The notes below the pieces were generated by a model. That model ran no database searches and was not told the DNA's origin. It worked only from the letters and a program-made list of their open reading frames with translations. The translations under genes were made by a program, and so were the position numbers. Positions 33,257 to 43,135 of a stretch of 64,000 nucleotides of DNA are shown here, piece after piece. Position 1 is the first letter of the stretch, and each line of letters starts with the position of its first letter. Source of the stretch: Ruania halotolerans (GTDB lineage Bacteria > Actinomycetota > Actinomycetes > Actinomycetales > Beutenbergiaceae); NCBI RefSeq assembly GCF_021049285.1, contig NZ_CP088017.1, positions 3,235,380 through 3,299,379 of the forward strand, read 5' to 3'.

Positions 33257-34972
33257 TCACGCCGCGCGGTCATCGCGGTCATCTCGGTCATCGCGGTCAG
33301 CCCGCTTGCCACGTCTGCCCAGGACCGCGGGGCGAGTATCAGAGCCACGCTCAGCATCAACGCCGCGCCCCGCGCGGACGCCGTGCTCCGACCATTGGCC
33401 ATGCTCCGCGTGGACGCTGTGCCGGATCGCCTGGTCCGTCCGGGCAGGCGCTCGCTCACGCAGATACGCCTGCTGCATCTCAATGGCGTACAACTCAGCC
33501 CATTCGTCCGCCTCGGTGCACGGGGCCAGCGGCGATTCCGGTCGTTCCAGCGGCCCCGGCGGTACAGGCGCCCGGGAAGCGTAGGTGTGCCCCGTGGGAG
33601 TGCGAGTGACGACGGTGTGCACCAGGGAGGAATCACGGCGCTCGACCGGGCGAGCCGACCAGCCAGGCGCCAGTTTGGCGTAGTTGCAAGCCTCACACAG
33701 ACCCTGGAGGTACTCGGCCTCGGTAGGCCCACCGTCGGCATAGTCAACGATATGGTCGGTATGTCGGATCGAGGCATCGCACCACGGTGTGCGGCAGGTT
33801 CGGTCACGGGCCCTGATGAATGCTGCCAGTCCGGCCGGCGCCCGACGAGCGCGCGACTGCATCGCCACCAGCTCACCGCTCCTCGGCTGCGTGAACAAGC
33901 GCCGCACCCACACCCCCAGACCGCCTGCGGCATCCGGCCCTTCTCGAGCACCGTTGTGCTGGCAGGCTCGCTCCTGCTGCTGCTTCCCTTGCAGCTGTTC
34001 AGCGCGCACGATCAGGTTCCGTGCCCAACGGGACGGAACCACTCCATAGTCGTTGACATCGGCAGGGTCGTCGGCACCATCGAGCAGGGCCCGGTCCGTC
34101 ATCACCACGTTCACATGCACTGGCACCCCCTCAGCGCACGAGAGCCCCGTGACCCGCTCCACCAAGGTGTCCGCCATGATCTGCCCCCGCGCCCGCGCAT
34201 CGCCCTGGGCGCGCAACTCATCAGCCCTCCGGCTAAGCGCCGCGTACACGGCCACGCCCTGAGCCACGGGCAGCAGGCTGGTGACCTGAGCCATCGTGTC
34301 CGGCGCCGGGCGGATCGTCACCCGCCGGTCAGCCTCTGCCTTCGCAGCCCGCCGCACCAGCGCTGCCTGGTCGAGCCGGGCGGTCAATGCTCGCGCTTCC
34401 GCGATGAACCGCTTGTCACCCCAGCCGGTGAACCGGGCCGGATCGGCACACAGCTGCGCATCGAATGCCCCGCGGTCCTCAAGCGTGAGGCAGGTGGACT
34501 CGCGCACCAGGAGCATGGCCCGCCATTCGCTCAGCTCACCCGCTGCCAGCGCGGCCATCGTGTGCGGCAGCTCCCTCGCGAGCGCCTTCCCCATCCCGAG
34601 ATACTGGCTGCCTCGCGCGGGAGAGACTCGCCGGGCCAACGCCACCTGCGCGGCCACCCCGGCGCCGCGACGCTCGGCCGGCACGCCCGCCACCGCGCGC
34701 TCGGCTCGCACCGCTACGTCCAGGTCAGCCGCGAGGCGAGCCTGAACAGCTGCTGCCGAGCCGACCAGATCCTCCAACTCGCGCAGCAGGTCCACCCGCT
34801 CGGCGTTCGTCAGTCGAGTGAGTTCATCCTCACCCACAGCCGCGGCGGCCAATCGAACCTGTGCTTCCCGCGCCACCGCCCGCACACTGGACCCATCCGG
34901 CGCTGCGGCCGGATCCAGTGTAGGAGCGGGTGTCGACGTCATGACACGGAGCCTGTCATCGACCACCGACAT
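33257..34972 (-). CDS. DUF222/HNH endonuclease-domain protein
   Basis: A 571-residue protein of the 13E12-repeat family common and multi-copy in actinobacteria. Residues about 45-330 are DUF222 (LEDLVGSAAAVQARLAADLD, AMLLVRESTCLTLEDRGAFD), and about 375-430 the HNH nuclease with paired Cys for a metal: FIRARDRTCRTPWCDASIRH, HTDHIVDYADGGPTEAEYLQ and GLCEACNYAKLAPGW. The C-terminus is low complexity, with His/Arg-rich stretches and a DRD repeat. ATG 34972 is used; ATG 34942 is an alternative that removes ten residues. Its role is unproved. It is neither a transposase nor flanked by repeats. Confidence 0.9.
   Translation of the reverse strand: MSVVDDRLRVMTSTPAPTLDPAAAPDGSSVRAVAREAQVRLAAAAVGEDELTRLTNAERVDLLRELEDLVGSAAAVQARLAADLDVAVRAERAVAGVPAERRGAGVAAQVALARRVSPARGSQYLGMGKALARELPHTMAALAAGELSEWRAMLLVRESTCLTLEDRGAFDAQLCADPARFTGWGDKRFIAEARALTARLDQAALVRRAAKAEADRRVTIRPAPDTMAQVTSLLPVAQGVAVYAALSRRADELRAQGDARARGQIMADTLVERVTGLSCAEGVPVHVNVVMTDRALLDGADDPADVNDYGVVPSRWARNLIVRAEQLQGKQQQERACQHNGAREGPDAAGGLGVWVRRLFTQPRSGELVAMQSRARRAPAGLAAFIRARDRTCRTPWCDASIRHTDHIVDYADGGPTEAEYLQGLCEACNYAKLAPGWSARPVERRDSSLVHTVVTRTPTGHTYASRAPVPPGPLERPESPLAPCTEADEWAELYAIEMQQAYLRERAPARTDQAIRHSVHAEHGQWSEHGVRAGRGVDAERGSDTRPAVLGRRGKRADRDDRDDRDDRAA
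33266..33301. repeat. 9-base tandem repeat, four copies, in the HNH gene
   Basis: GCGGTCATC, GCGGTCATC, TCGGTCATC and GCGGTCAGC follow one another and encode an Arg-Asp-Asp run at the protein's end. Copy-number change would keep the frame. Confidence 0.75.
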
Positions 34973-35084
34973 TCACCCTGACCAGCGAAAACGCGACGAT
35001 CAGGACGAACGCACCAGTCCGCCGTCGTGATCCTCGTGAACGCACGCCGGCGTCTCACACCGATCCAGTGGTACAGAGCAGCAG

Positions 35085-35090
35085 TACGCT
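35085..35090 (+). promoter_or_regulatory. -10 element of leaderless transcript for the 35097 gene
   Basis: TACGCT ends six bases before GTG 35097. Confidence 0.5.
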
Positions 35091-35096
35091 CGTGGC

Positions 35097-35417
35097 GTGT
35101 CCATTCCCCTCACTCGTCCCGCCCTGATGGAGATCATCACGCGGCGCGGCTGGGAACGTGACGCGTGCTTCCTCGACGAGTCGACCATCCGGGAGGACGT
35201 CGTCGTCTTCGAGCCACGCAGTGCGGCGCACGGGACGGTCTGGGACGTCTACCTGACGTTGGAGCGGGCCTTCATCCAGGAGTCCACCCGTCGGACATTC
35301 GAGACGGAGTCTGGAGCGCTGGATCACATGCTCCTCAAGCTCGAACAGAGCGAGCGCGCCCGACGGCGAGGGGTCGAGGTGCACGCGCACACCGAGGACT
35401 GCGCCACCCACGACTGA
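35097..35417 (+). CDS. small conserved-looking protein, function unknown
   Basis: A 106-residue soluble protein with no signal or membrane helix. It begins LTRPALMEIITRRGWERDAC and has an acidic centre (STIREDVVVFEPRSAAHGTV, then WDVYLTLERAFIQESTRRTF), ending in a Arg/His-rich tail. I do not recognise the family. The leaderless GTG start and consistent codon use support a real gene. It lies between the HNH gene (divergent) and pepN (same strand, 42-base gap with a hairpin). Confidence 0.6.
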   Translation: MSIPLTRPALMEIITRRGWERDACFLDESTIREDVVVFEPRSAAHGTVWDVYLTLERAFIQESTRRTFETESGALDHMLLKLEQSERARRRGVEVHAHTEDCATHD

Positions 35418-35436
35418 CAGCGCGCATCGCTGTCAG
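35414..35436 (+). terminator. hairpin after the 35097 gene
   Basis: CTGACAGCG, five-base loop, CGCTGTCAG: a perfect nine-base stem overlapping the TGA stop of the upstream gene. No T-run follows, so termination is possible but not certain. It lies just before the pepN start region. Confidence 0.5.
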
Positions 35437-35459
35437 TCCGGCATGGCATGCTCGGAACC

Positions 35460-38006
35460 ATGCCTGGAACTAATCTCACGCGAGACGAGGCCGCTACCCG
35501 CGCCGCCCTCCTCACCGTCGACTCGTACACCATCGATCTGAACCTGACCGGTTCGGACACCCACTTCGCAAGCACCACCGTGATCCGGTTCTCCTGCTCG
35601 CAACCCGGCGCCGCTACCTTCGCTGATCTCGTGGGCGCCGAAGCCCACCAGATCACCCTGAACGGCGCCGAACTCGACCCGGCCGCCGTCTACCGTGATT
35701 CCCGCATCCTGCTACGTGACCTGGCCGAGCAGAACGAGCTGCGCGTGGTGGCGACGCTGCCGTACTCCCGCACCGGAGAGGGACTGCACCGATTCGTCGA
35801 CCCCGCCGACGGCCGGGTCTACACCTATACCCAGTTCGAGGTGCCGGACGCCCGCCGCGTGTACACCACCTTCGAGCAGCCCGACCTGAAGTCCGTCTTC
35901 ACCTTCACCGTCACGGCACCGCAGCGGTGGCGGGTCATCTCCAACGCACCCACCCCTGAGCCTGCCCCCGCTGGCGAGGGCACCGCCACCTGGTCCTTTC
36001 CCACTACCGAGCGGATGTCCACATACATCACTGCGCTCGTGGCGGGCGAGTACCACGAGGTGCTCGACTCCTACGAGGGTGCCCACGGCACCATCTCGCT
36101 GGGCCACTACTGCCGCCAGTCCCTGGCCGAACACCTGGACGTCGAGACCTTGCTGCGCATCACCAAGCAGGGCTTCGCCTTCTTCGAGGAGACCTTCGGC
36201 GTTCCCTACGCCTTCGGCAAATACGACCAGCTGTATGTGCCGGAGTACAACATGGGCGCGATGGAGAACGCCGGCGCGGTCACCTTCCGGGACGAGTACC
36301 TACCCCGCTCACGGCAGACCCACTCCTTCTACCAGCAGCGCGCGAACACGATCCTGCACGAGATGGCGCACATGTGGTTCGGGGATCTCGTCACCATGAA
36401 GTGGTGGGACGACCTGTGGCTGAACGAGTCCTTCGCCGAGTGGGCTTCGCACCACGCGATGGCCAGCGCCACCGAGTACACCGAGGTATGGACTGCCTTC
36501 ACGAATGCTCGCAAGAACTGGGCCTACCGGCAGGATCAGCTGCCCTCCACGCACCCGATCGCCGCGGACAATCATGACCTGGAGGCCGTGGAGGTCAACT
36601 TTGACGGAATCACCTACGCCAAAGGTGCCTCCACGCTGAAGCAGCTGGTGGCCTGGGTGGGACTGGAGGAGTTCCTCGCCGGGCTTCGCGCGTATTTCAC
36701 CGAGCATGCCTTCTCCAACACCGAGTTCACCGATCTACTCCACGCGCTGGAGGCCTCCTCCGGCCGCGAACTCGCCTCGTGGGCAGATGAATGGCTGAAG
36801 ACGTCCGGGGTGAACACCCTCGCCCCGGAGTTCACGATCGCCGACGGCGGTGCGTACGACTCCTTCACGGTGCGCCAGAGTGCAGCATCGGAGTTCCCCA
36901 CGCTGCGCCGTCACCGGATCGGGATCGGCCTGTACGACCTGACGGGCGGCGTCCTCACCCTGCGCGAGCGCGTGGAGGTGGACGTGCAGGGAGAAGAGAC
37001 GGCGATCGAGGAATTGGTCGGCAAGGCCCAGCCGGACCTGCTGCTGCTCAACGACGGCGACCTCACCTACGCCAAGATCCGATTGGACGAGCGTTCCCTG
37101 GCCACCGCGGTCACTCACATCCAGGATTCGCCGGACTCTCTCACCCGGGCCCTCCTGTGGGGTGCGGCCTGGGATATGACCCGCGACGCCCAGATGCCGG
37201 TGGCCACCTTCGTGGACCTGGTGCTGGCCGGGATCGGCACCGAGTCCGACCTGACCGCCGTAGGTCGCCTTCCTGCATCGGTACGCACCGCGATCGAGCT
37301 CTACACCGACCCAGCTGAGCGCGACGGACTTCGCAGCACCTGGGAGGCGGGACTGCGTGATCTCCTCATGCAGGCGGCCCCGGGCAGCGACCACCAGCTC
37401 ACCTTCACCCGCGCGCTGGCAGCCGCGGCGCAGACGCCGGCCAGCCTCGATCTGATCGCCGCACTCCTGGACGGATCGACGGCGCTTGAGGGGTTGAGCG
37501 TGGATACGGATCTGCGCTGGGCGCTGCTGACCGGGCTGACCCGCACCGGCCGTGCCGGCGAAGAGCAGATCGCGGCTGAACAGGCTCGGGACACCACCAT
37601 CTCCGGGCAGGAGCGTGCCGCGATGGCACGCGCCGTCCGCCCGGATGCCGAGGCGAAGGCCCAGGCATGGCGCGATGCCATCGAACGGGACGACGTCGCC
37701 AACGAGACCCAGCGCCAGATCGCCCTGGGCTTCGCCACACTCGGACAGGCAGATCTACTCGCTCCCTACCTCGAGCGGTACCTGACCACCGCCGAGACCA
37801 TCTGGGAAGACAAGGGCGTGCAGCGAGCCTCGACGGCGCTCACGTACATGTTCCCGCTGCCGTTGGCCTCCGCCGAGGCGGTGGACCGGGTCACCCAGTG
37901 GCTGGTCTCATCACCGGCGAATCCGGCCGCGAAACGGTTCGTGCGCGAGGGGCTCGACGATATGCAGCGGGCGCTGAGGGCGCAGGCGCGGTCACGGCAG
38001 TCCTAG
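35460..38006 (+). CDS. pepN: aminopeptidase N (M1 family)
   Basis: Cytoplasmic zinc metallopeptidase that releases N-terminal amino acids from peptides. It has 848 residues with the GAMENAGAVTFRDEYL exopeptidase motif (about residue 266), the zinc site ILHEMAHMWFGDLVTMKWWD (HExxH at about 300) and the third ligand in LWLNESFAEW about 20 residues later. The end (from about 515) is the ERAP1-like C-terminal domain. The N-terminus MPGTNLTRDEAATRAALLTV is the usual actinobacterial PepN start, which favours ATG 35460 over ATG 35448. A perfect 40-base palindrome behind the gene ends transcription toward fumC. Confidence 0.96.
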   Translation: MPGTNLTRDEAATRAALLTVDSYTIDLNLTGSDTHFASTTVIRFSCSQPGAATFADLVGAEAHQITLNGAELDPAAVYRDSRILLRDLAEQNELRVVATLPYSRTGEGLHRFVDPADGRVYTYTQFEVPDARRVYTTFEQPDLKSVFTFTVTAPQRWRVISNAPTPEPAPAGEGTATWSFPTTERMSTYITALVAGEYHEVLDSYEGAHGTISLGHYCRQSLAEHLDVETLLRITKQGFAFFEETFGVPYAFGKYDQLYVPEYNMGAMENAGAVTFRDEYLPRSRQTHSFYQQRANTILHEMAHMWFGDLVTMKWWDDLWLNESFAEWASHHAMASATEYTEVWTAFTNARKNWAYRQDQLPSTHPIAADNHDLEAVEVNFDGITYAKGASTLKQLVAWVGLEEFLAGLRAYFTEHAFSNTEFTDLLHALEASSGRELASWADEWLKTSGVNTLAPEFTIADGGAYDSFTVRQSAASEFPTLRRHRIGIGLYDLTGGVLTLRERVEVDVQGEETAIEELVGKAQPDLLLLNDGDLTYAKIRLDERSLATAVTHIQDSPDSLTRALLWGAAWDMTRDAQMPVATFVDLVLAGIGTESDLTAVGRLPASVRTAIELYTDPAERDGLRSTWEAGLRDLLMQAAPGSDHQLTFTRALAAAAQTPASLDLIAALLDGSTALEGLSVDTDLRWALLTGLTRTGRAGEEQIAAEQARDTTISGQERAAMARAVRPDAEAKAQAWRDAIERDDVANETQRQIALGFATLGQADLLAPYLERYLTTAETIWEDKGVQRASTALTYMFPLPLASAEAVDRVTQWLVSSPANPAAKRFVREGLDDMQRALRAQARSRQS

Positions 38007-38040
38007 AGGCTGAACCGTCGAGGCCGGCACCCACCACAAC

Positions 38041-38080
38041 GACGGCGTCCGGTCACCTCGCGAGGTGACCGGACGCCGTC
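38041..38080. terminator. perfect 40-base palindrome between convergent pepN and fumC
   Basis: GACGGCGTCCGGTCACCTCG is followed at once by its exact reverse complement, giving a stem of up to 18 pairs on either strand. It sits 34 bases after pepN and 89 before the fumC stop, so it can act for both. No T-run. Confidence 0.75.
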
Positions 38081-38169
38081 GGACGTGACCAGTACGCATT
38101 CACAACACTGCGCGCGCGTGCTGCGGCTGCGCCGGCCAGGCGCTACCGGCGCGACAGCACGGGATGAGA

Positions 38170-39561
38170 TTACGGATGCGTCATCGAGGAAACGTCCAGC
38201 GCTGCATCCAGGATCTCCGGGGTGATCTCGCCCCGCTCGACATAGCCGAGATCCTCCACCGCCTGGCGGATGGTGATGCCCTCGGCCACGGAGTGCTTGG
38301 CGATCTTGGCGGCCGCCTCATATCCGATATGCCGGTTCAGCGGTGTCACGATCGAGGGTGAGGATTCGGCCAGCTGCAACGCGCGCTCCTCATTGGCCGT
38401 GATCCCGTCCACACATTTGGTGGCCAGGTGGGTCGAGGCGTTCGCGAGCAGGGTGATCGACTCCAGGATGTTGCGGGCCAGCACCGGCAGCATCACGTTC
38501 AGCTCGAACGAACCGGAGGCGCCCGCGAACGCGATGGCGGCGTCATTGCCGATCACCTGCGCGGAGACCATCAAGGTGGCCTCCGGGATCACCGGGTTCA
38601 CCTTGCCCGGCATGATCGAGGAACCCGGCTGCAGGTCCGGCAGGGCGATCTCGCCGAGTCCGGTGCGGGGTCCGGATCCCATCCAGCGGATGTCATTGCA
38701 GATCTTCGCGAGGGAGACGGCGATGGTGCGCAACTGCCCGGAGGTCTCCACGAGTGAGTCCTGGGCACCCTGCGCCTCGAAGTGGTTCGGTGCCTCGGTC
38801 AGCGGCAGCCCGGTGCGCTCGGCGATCAGCTCGATCACTCGCGGCGCGAAGCCGGGCGGAGTGTTGATGCCGGTCCCCACCGCCGTACCACCCAGCGGAA
38901 GCTCGGCCAGCCGCGGCAGGGCGGCGTTCACCCGGGCGATCCCGTTGCGGATCTGCTGGGCGTACCCGCCGAACTCCTGCCCGAGGGTGACCGGGGTGGC
39001 ATCCATCAGGTGCGTGCGGCCGGACTTGACCACACCGGCGAACTCCTCCGACTTCGCCTCCAGGGACTGCGCCAGAGTGTCGAGCCCCGGCAGGAGCTCC
39101 TCGATCACCGCCTGCGTCGCGGCGATGTGGATCGACGCCGGGAAGGTGTCATTGGAGGACTGCGAGGCGTTCACGTGGTCGTTCGGGTGCACGTCGAGGG
39201 CCTCGGTGCTGGCGAGGGTGGCGATCACCTCGTTGGCGTTCATATTCGAGGAGGTGCCCGAACCGGTCTGGAAGACGTCGATCGGGAAGTCGTGGTCGAA
39301 CTCGCCACTGATCACCCGGTCCGCAGCGGCGCCAATGGCCTCAGCCCGCGCCTCGTCGAGTACACCGAGTTCCGCGTTGGCTTGCGCGGCGGCGCGCTTG
39401 ATGTGAGCGAGCGCAGCGATGTGGTGCCGGGAAATCCCGCTTCCGGAGATCTGGAAGTTCTGTACCGCCCGTTGGGTCTGCGCCCGGTAGGTGGCGTTCT
39501 TCGGAACTTTCACCTCGCCCATCGTGTCGTGCTCGATGCGGTACTCGATCTCCTGCGTCAT
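38170..39561 (-). CDS. fumC: class II fumarate hydratase
   Basis: Interconverts fumarate and malate in the TCA cycle; iron-independent, 463 residues, tetrameric fold of the aspartase/fumarase superfamily. Landmarks: [20 protein letters not shown] (start domain), [38 protein letters not shown] (active-site region), [20 protein letters not shown], and the signature [15 protein letters not shown] with the catalytic Ser loop. ATG 39561 has GGAG five bases upstream; the frame extends to 39621 without conserved residues. Transcribed convergently to pepN and followed by the terminator palindrome. Confidence 0.97.
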   Translation of the reverse strand: MTQEIEYRIEHDTMGEVKVPKNATYRAQTQRAVQNFQISGSGISRHHIAALAHIKRAAAQANAELGVLDEARAEAIGAAADRVISGEFDHDFPIDVFQTGSGTSSNMNANEVIATLASTEALDVHPNDHVNASQSSNDTFPASIHIAATQAVIEELLPGLDTLAQSLEAKSEEFAGVVKSGRTHLMDATPVTLGQEFGGYAQQIRNGIARVNAALPRLAELPLGGTAVGTGINTPPGFAPRVIELIAERTGLPLTEAPNHFEAQGAQDSLVETSGQLRTIAVSLAKICNDIRWMGSGPRTGLGEIALPDLQPGSSIMPGKVNPVIPEATLMVSAQVIGNDAAIAFAGASGSFELNVMLPVLARNILESITLLANASTHLATKCVDGITANEERALQLAESSPSIVTPLNRHIGYEAAAKIAKHSVAEGITIRQAVEDLGYVERGEITPEILDAALDVSSMTHP

Positions 39562-39668
39562 CAGTGCTCCGTGGTCGGGCGAATGCGTGCTCGCGGCCAG
39601 TATTCCACCAGCCGCGAGCACACGGGGACCGAGCTGAGCCGGCCAGCCAGCCTGACTGGGCCCCCGGG

Positions 39669-40769
39669 TCAGGGCCGCGCCACGTAGTAGACGTTCAGCG
39701 GGTCGTCATCCAGCTTGGTCACCTCGACCCGGCCGAACCCGGCACCGTCGAGCATCTCCTGCGCGCGCTGCCTCCCCCACGCAGTTCCCAGCCCTGCTCC
39801 CCCGTAGGCGAGCGAGACGGTCATGCAGTGGAACACCGAGAACGCGAAGGCTAGCGGCGCCATCGGGGCGCCGACGTTCTCCTCGAGGTGGGAGGACAGG
39901 TCGATATCGCCCATCAGGAAGACCCCGTCATCGGCAAGCACTCCCCGGATCGCCGCAAGCACAGCGGCCGGCCGGGCCTGATCGTGGATGGTGTCGAACG
40001 CGGTGACCACGTCATAGCGGCCACTGATCTGCGCGGCATCGCCGATCTCGAACGCCGCGTTCTCGAGCCCCCAGGCCTCGGCTTCCGCCCGAGCCAGGCC
40101 GATTCCCTCGGTGGAGATGTCCTGTCCAGTGAACCGGCTCTTCGGGAAAGCCCGCGCCATCACGGTGACGGCACGCCCGGCCCCGGTGCCCACATCAAGC
40201 ACATCGACACCCGCTTCCAGCCGCTCCACCAGGGAAACTGCGAGCGGGAGAATGCCGGAGACCAGGACGGCGTCGTAGACCCGTGCGGTCTCGTCCCGCT
40301 GGATCTCCTGGAAGGTGTCGTACGCCTCGTAGCCGAGACCTCCACCAGCCCGGAAGACGCGGGCGATCTCCGGCTCAATGGTGCCCATCAGGCTCATGTA
40401 CCGGGTGAACAGGGAGAGGTCGTCCACCCCGGCGCCCGAGGTCAGACTGGCGGCATGTTCGGCAGGCAACCGGTACGTGCGATCGGCTGGGTCGAAGGCG
40501 ACGATCCCGCCCACCACCATGCCGCCGAGCCACTCCCGCACGTATCGCTCGTCGAGCGCGGCTGCGCGAGCGAGTTCGGTGCTCGTCACTGGAGCGTTCT
40601 GGTCGGCCAAGGTGTCGAGGAGCCCGGTGCGATTCCCCAGGCTGACCATCAACACGAGGGCAGCGGCGTCGAGGGAGCCGACGAACCGATCGGCGAAAGC
40701 TGCGGCACGCTCGGCATCGAAGGCGGCAGGCTCGTCGGAAGTGCCGACGGCGGTGGATTGCATAGACAT
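39669..40769 (-). CDS. SAM-dependent methyltransferase with N-terminal winged helix
   Basis: A 366-residue class I methyltransferase. Residues about 25-95 form a winged-helix dimer part (AADQ... [37 protein letters not shown]); about 175-300 is the SAM domain with [20 protein letters not shown] (motif I) and [20 protein letters not shown] (motif IV region). The family, sometimes annotated as Rv2258c-like, is widespread in actinobacteria with no agreed substrate. GGAGG lies five bases before ATG 40769; the open frame to 40919 is not conserved. Two inverted repeats lie in the 170 bases upstream. The LuxR gene precedes it on the same strand. Confidence 0.9.
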   Translation of the reverse strand: MSMQSTAVGTSDEPAAFDAERAAAFADRFVGSLDAAALVLMVSLGNRTGLLDTLADQNAPVTSTELARAAALDERYVREWLGGMVVGGIVAFDPADRTYRLPAEHAASLTSGAGVDDLSLFTRYMSLMGTIEPEIARVFRAGGGLGYEAYDTFQEIQRDETARVYDAVLVSGILPLAVSLVERLEAGVDVLDVGTGAGRAVTVMARAFPKSRFTGQDISTEGIGLARAEAEAWGLENAAFEIGDAAQISGRYDVVTAFDTIHDQARPAAVLAAIRGVLADDGVFLMGDIDLSSHLEENVGAPMAPLAFAFSVFHCMTVSLAYGGAGLGTAWGRQRAQEMLDGAGFGRVEVTKLDDDPLNVYYVARP

Positions 40770-40789
40770 GAAGACCTCCGGTCGTTGGG

Positions 40790-40804
40790 GTGTGGAGTCC
40801 ACAC
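40790..40804. promoter_or_regulatory. palindrome upstream of methyltransferase gene
   Basis: GTGTGGA-G-TCCACAC is a perfect seven-base inverted repeat, 21 bases before the methyltransferase ATG, well placed for a repressor. A second, GC-rich repeat (CGCCGC...GCGGCG) follows at about 40809-40826. Confidence 0.4.
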
Positions 40805-40939
40805 TCCTCGCCGCCCGCTGGCGGCGATACCGTGCCCGCACGTAGGTCGCCCGGAACCACACGTAGGCGCACCGACGCCGGCCCTCGCCCCGGTCCATCG
40901 AGGCACCCCATCCAGCCACCGACGATCGGATCGCACCGC

Positions 40940-42595
40940 TCAGCTCAGAATCGTCCGGTGCGCGTAGGCGATCGCGATCGAACGCGCGGCCGATCCGCTC
41001 GCCCCCAGAGCGAGATAGATGTTCGACAGATGCCGTTCCACAGTGCGTACGGACAGCACCAGGTGCGCGGCGATCTCCGCGTTCGTCATACCCTGCGCCG
41101 CCAGGCGCAACACCTGGACCTCCCGCGAGGTGAGGGCTCCGCCGTCGGCTGGGCGCAACGACGCCTCGATCTGTGCGGCAAGCCGGACGGCCCCCGCCGC
41201 TCCCAGCATTTCGGCCGCCACCCGGGCTTGGGCTGCCTCCCGCCGTGCGCTCCCCGCGTGCCCGCAGCCACGGAGCGCCTCGGCCAGACCGATCCGCGCT
41301 TCGATGGTCTCGTACGCCAGGCCGGCCTCGTCGAGGTCATCCACTGCCTGTTCGAAGTGCGACACCGCGGCCTCAGGCCCGTGAACGTCCCGGATGATGC
41401 GTGCGCGGCACAGGACGGCGGTACCGCGGATGCCGGGCGTCGGCACCCGCTCGGCCGTGCGGGTCAGCTCCTCGCCCGCCCGCTGTGCCCGTTCCACATC
41501 GCCCAGGGCCAGACGAGCGCGCACCAGCACGTCCAGACCGTCGATCCGTTCGACCACATCCTCGGGCGAGACCATCCGCAGATACCGCTCGGCCAGATCG
41601 GCAGCAGGTTCAGCCTCGCCGCAGGCCAGGTGATGGGCGGCACGGGAGGCAATCACCAGATGTCGCACCGCCCGCCGGTACGGTTCCCGTTCCGCCACCA
41701 ACAGATCATCATGGGCCTGCGCCAGGCGTCCCTGCCGCAGCCGCAGCCGCGCGCGGGTGACGAGGCCCATCGCTACCGTGAGCGGCCGACTCTGCCCCTC
41801 CATGACCGCTTTCTGCAGGGCAGCCTCTGCCTCAACCCACCGCCCCGCAAGCACCATGGCAATGGCGTACTGCGTCCGTGCAGCGGCGATGAACGCGGCG
41901 CCCCCCGCCTCGGCCACTGCCATCGCCCGTTCTGCCCACTCCACCACTCGGCCGGCGTCGCGAAGCCGTTCACAGGCTGTCAGCAAGAGGCAGTACGCGT
42001 CGAACGCGTCTGCCACAGAAAGCTCCCCTGCTGCCGCTGCGAGCGCTGCGGGCTCAAGTTGATGCATCCCGGTTTCCAGATCACCGAGCATCACGTCGAT
42101 GAGCCCGAGATAGGCCTGGCCAATCAGGATGTCCTTGTGCGTGCCGAGACGCCGGGCGATCTCGACGGCAATCACGGCGTGCCCCCGCGCGCCGACGGGA
42201 TCCTTGTCGTAGGCAAGCGCGAGATAGGCCTGCATCCCCGCGAGATGGACGTGCACTGACTCCTCGGGGAGGCTCTCGATCAGCTGAGCCGCGCGAGCGA
42301 GCCAGCCACGGGCCACTGAGAAGGCGCCCGCATGTTCCAGAGTCAGATCTGCCAGCGTGAGCGCATCGACGGCGGCGGCGCCGACCTCCTCCACGTCGAG
42401 TCTGCGCCGGTACGCTGTCTCAAGCGCAGTGCGTGCAGCGGGGATGTCGTCCAGCACTCGGCACGCAGTGGCCAGACCTTCCAGGGCGGCAGGGTCCTCG
42501 CCCCGGGAGAGGAGCTCGTCGAACGCGTCCCGGGCGGCAGCGTATTGCCGTGCAGCAAGCAACGCCTCAGCACGGGTGCGCAGGTCGTTCGTCAC
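40940..42595 (-). CDS. LuxR-type regulator with TPR-like sensor region
   Basis: A 551-residue transcription regulator. Residues 1-470 are helical pairs of the TPR/MalT type (ARDAFDELLSRGEDPAALEG, ARIGLAEALRGCGHAGSARR), with no NACHT or STAND P-loop visible. The last 65 residues are a LuxR helix-turn-helix: LTSREVQVLRLAAQGMTNAE then IAAHLVLSVRTVERHLSNIY. It lacks a receiver domain, so it is not a usual response regulator; ligand or protein binding by the TPR part likely controls it. It is upstream of the methyltransferase on the same strand and divergent from the DUF1304 gene. Confidence 0.9.
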   Translation of the reverse strand: MTNDLRTRAEALLAARQYAAARDAFDELLSRGEDPAALEGLATACRVLDDIPAARTALETAYRRRLDVEEVGAAAVDALTLADLTLEHAGAFSVARGWLARAAQLIESLPEESVHVHLAGMQAYLALAYDKDPVGARGHAVIAVEIARRLGTHKDILIGQAYLGLIDVMLGDLETGMHQLEPAALAAAAGELSVADAFDAYCLLLTACERLRDAGRVVEWAERAMAVAEAGGAAFIAAARTQYAIAMVLAGRWVEAEAALQKAVMEGQSRPLTVAMGLVTRARLRLRQGRLAQAHDDLLVAEREPYRRAVRHLVIASRAAHHLACGEAEPAADLAERYLRMVSPEDVVERIDGLDVLVRARLALGDVERAQRAGEELTRTAERVPTPGIRGTAVLCRARIIRDVHGPEAAVSHFEQAVDDLDEAGLAYETIEARIGLAEALRGCGHAGSARREAAQARVAAEMLGAAGAVRLAAQIEASLRPADGGALTSREVQVLRLAAQGMTNAEIAAHLVLSVRTVERHLSNIYLALGASGSAARSIAIAYAHRTILS

Positions 42596-42707
42596 ACCTC
42601 ACCTCCGCGATCAACGGACGTGGTCGAGCGTACTCCCGAGGTCTCGCGCGCGGATCTGTCGAAACCCCAGACGACCGGCAGCGCGCAGGAGTAGCGTGGG
42701 CGGGCCC

Positions 42708-42723
42708 GTCCGAACGTTCGGAC
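42708..42723. promoter_or_regulatory. 16-base perfect palindrome before DUF1304 gene
   Basis: GTCCGAACGTTCGGAC is self-complementary over all 16 bases, 20 bases before ATG 42743, and a TAGCGT hexamer lies at 42692-42697. An operator for a dimeric regulator is likely; the neighbouring LuxR protein is one candidate. Confidence 0.5.
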
Positions 42724-42742
42724 CCGACCATCGGAACTGCCC

Positions 42743-43135
42743 ATGCAGACTGTCGCGCTCGTGCTCGCTACCCTCGCCGCCCTGATGCACGTCTACATCT
42801 TCGTGCTGGAGTCGTTCGCGTGGGACACTCCGCGCGGGCGGGCCACGTTCGGAACCACCCGTGACAAGGCCGAAGCCACCAAGGAGTTGGCCTACAACCA
42901 AGGCTTCTACAACCTGTTCCTGGCGCTGATCACCGCCGCCGGTGTGCTCCTCGTTGTCATGGACATGGCGGCCGGCGCCGGGCCCGCGCTCCTCTACGCC
43001 GGCACAGGATCGATGGCTCTCGCCGCCCTCGTCCTCGTCACCAAGAATCCCCAGATGGCGCGACCGGCCGTCATCCAAGGCACCGTGCCCGCGCTGGCCG
43101 TCGTCCTCCTCACCGTGGCGCTGCTGACGGGCTGA
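42743..43135 (+). CDS. DUF1304 membrane protein
   Basis: A 130-residue membrane protein of the DUF1304 family, with four helices: residues about 3-25, 58-76, 82-100 and 109-128. Family landmarks are HVYIFVLESFAWDTPRGRAT and ATKELAYNQGFYNLFLALIT (the NQGFYN stretch is nearly invariant). Function unknown. GGA is the only ribosome-like signal. The 3' end overlaps the convergent GNAT gene by 26 bases. A 16-base palindrome sits in its promoter. Confidence 0.93.
   Translation: MQTVALVLATLAALMHVYIFVLESFAWDTPRGRATFGTTRDKAEATKELAYNQGFYNLFLALITAAGVLLVVMDMAAGAGPALLYAGTGSMALAALVLVTKNPQMARPAVIQGTVPALAVVLLTVALLTG

Noticed and set aside
33257-34972. HNH gene as part of a mobile element
   Set aside because: No terminal repeats, transposase or integrase nearby; DUF222/HNH genes are common stand-alone genes in actinobacteria.
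33383-34981. 532-residue open frame on the plus strand
   Set aside because: Antisense shadow of the DUF222/HNH gene, which carries intact motifs on the minus strand.
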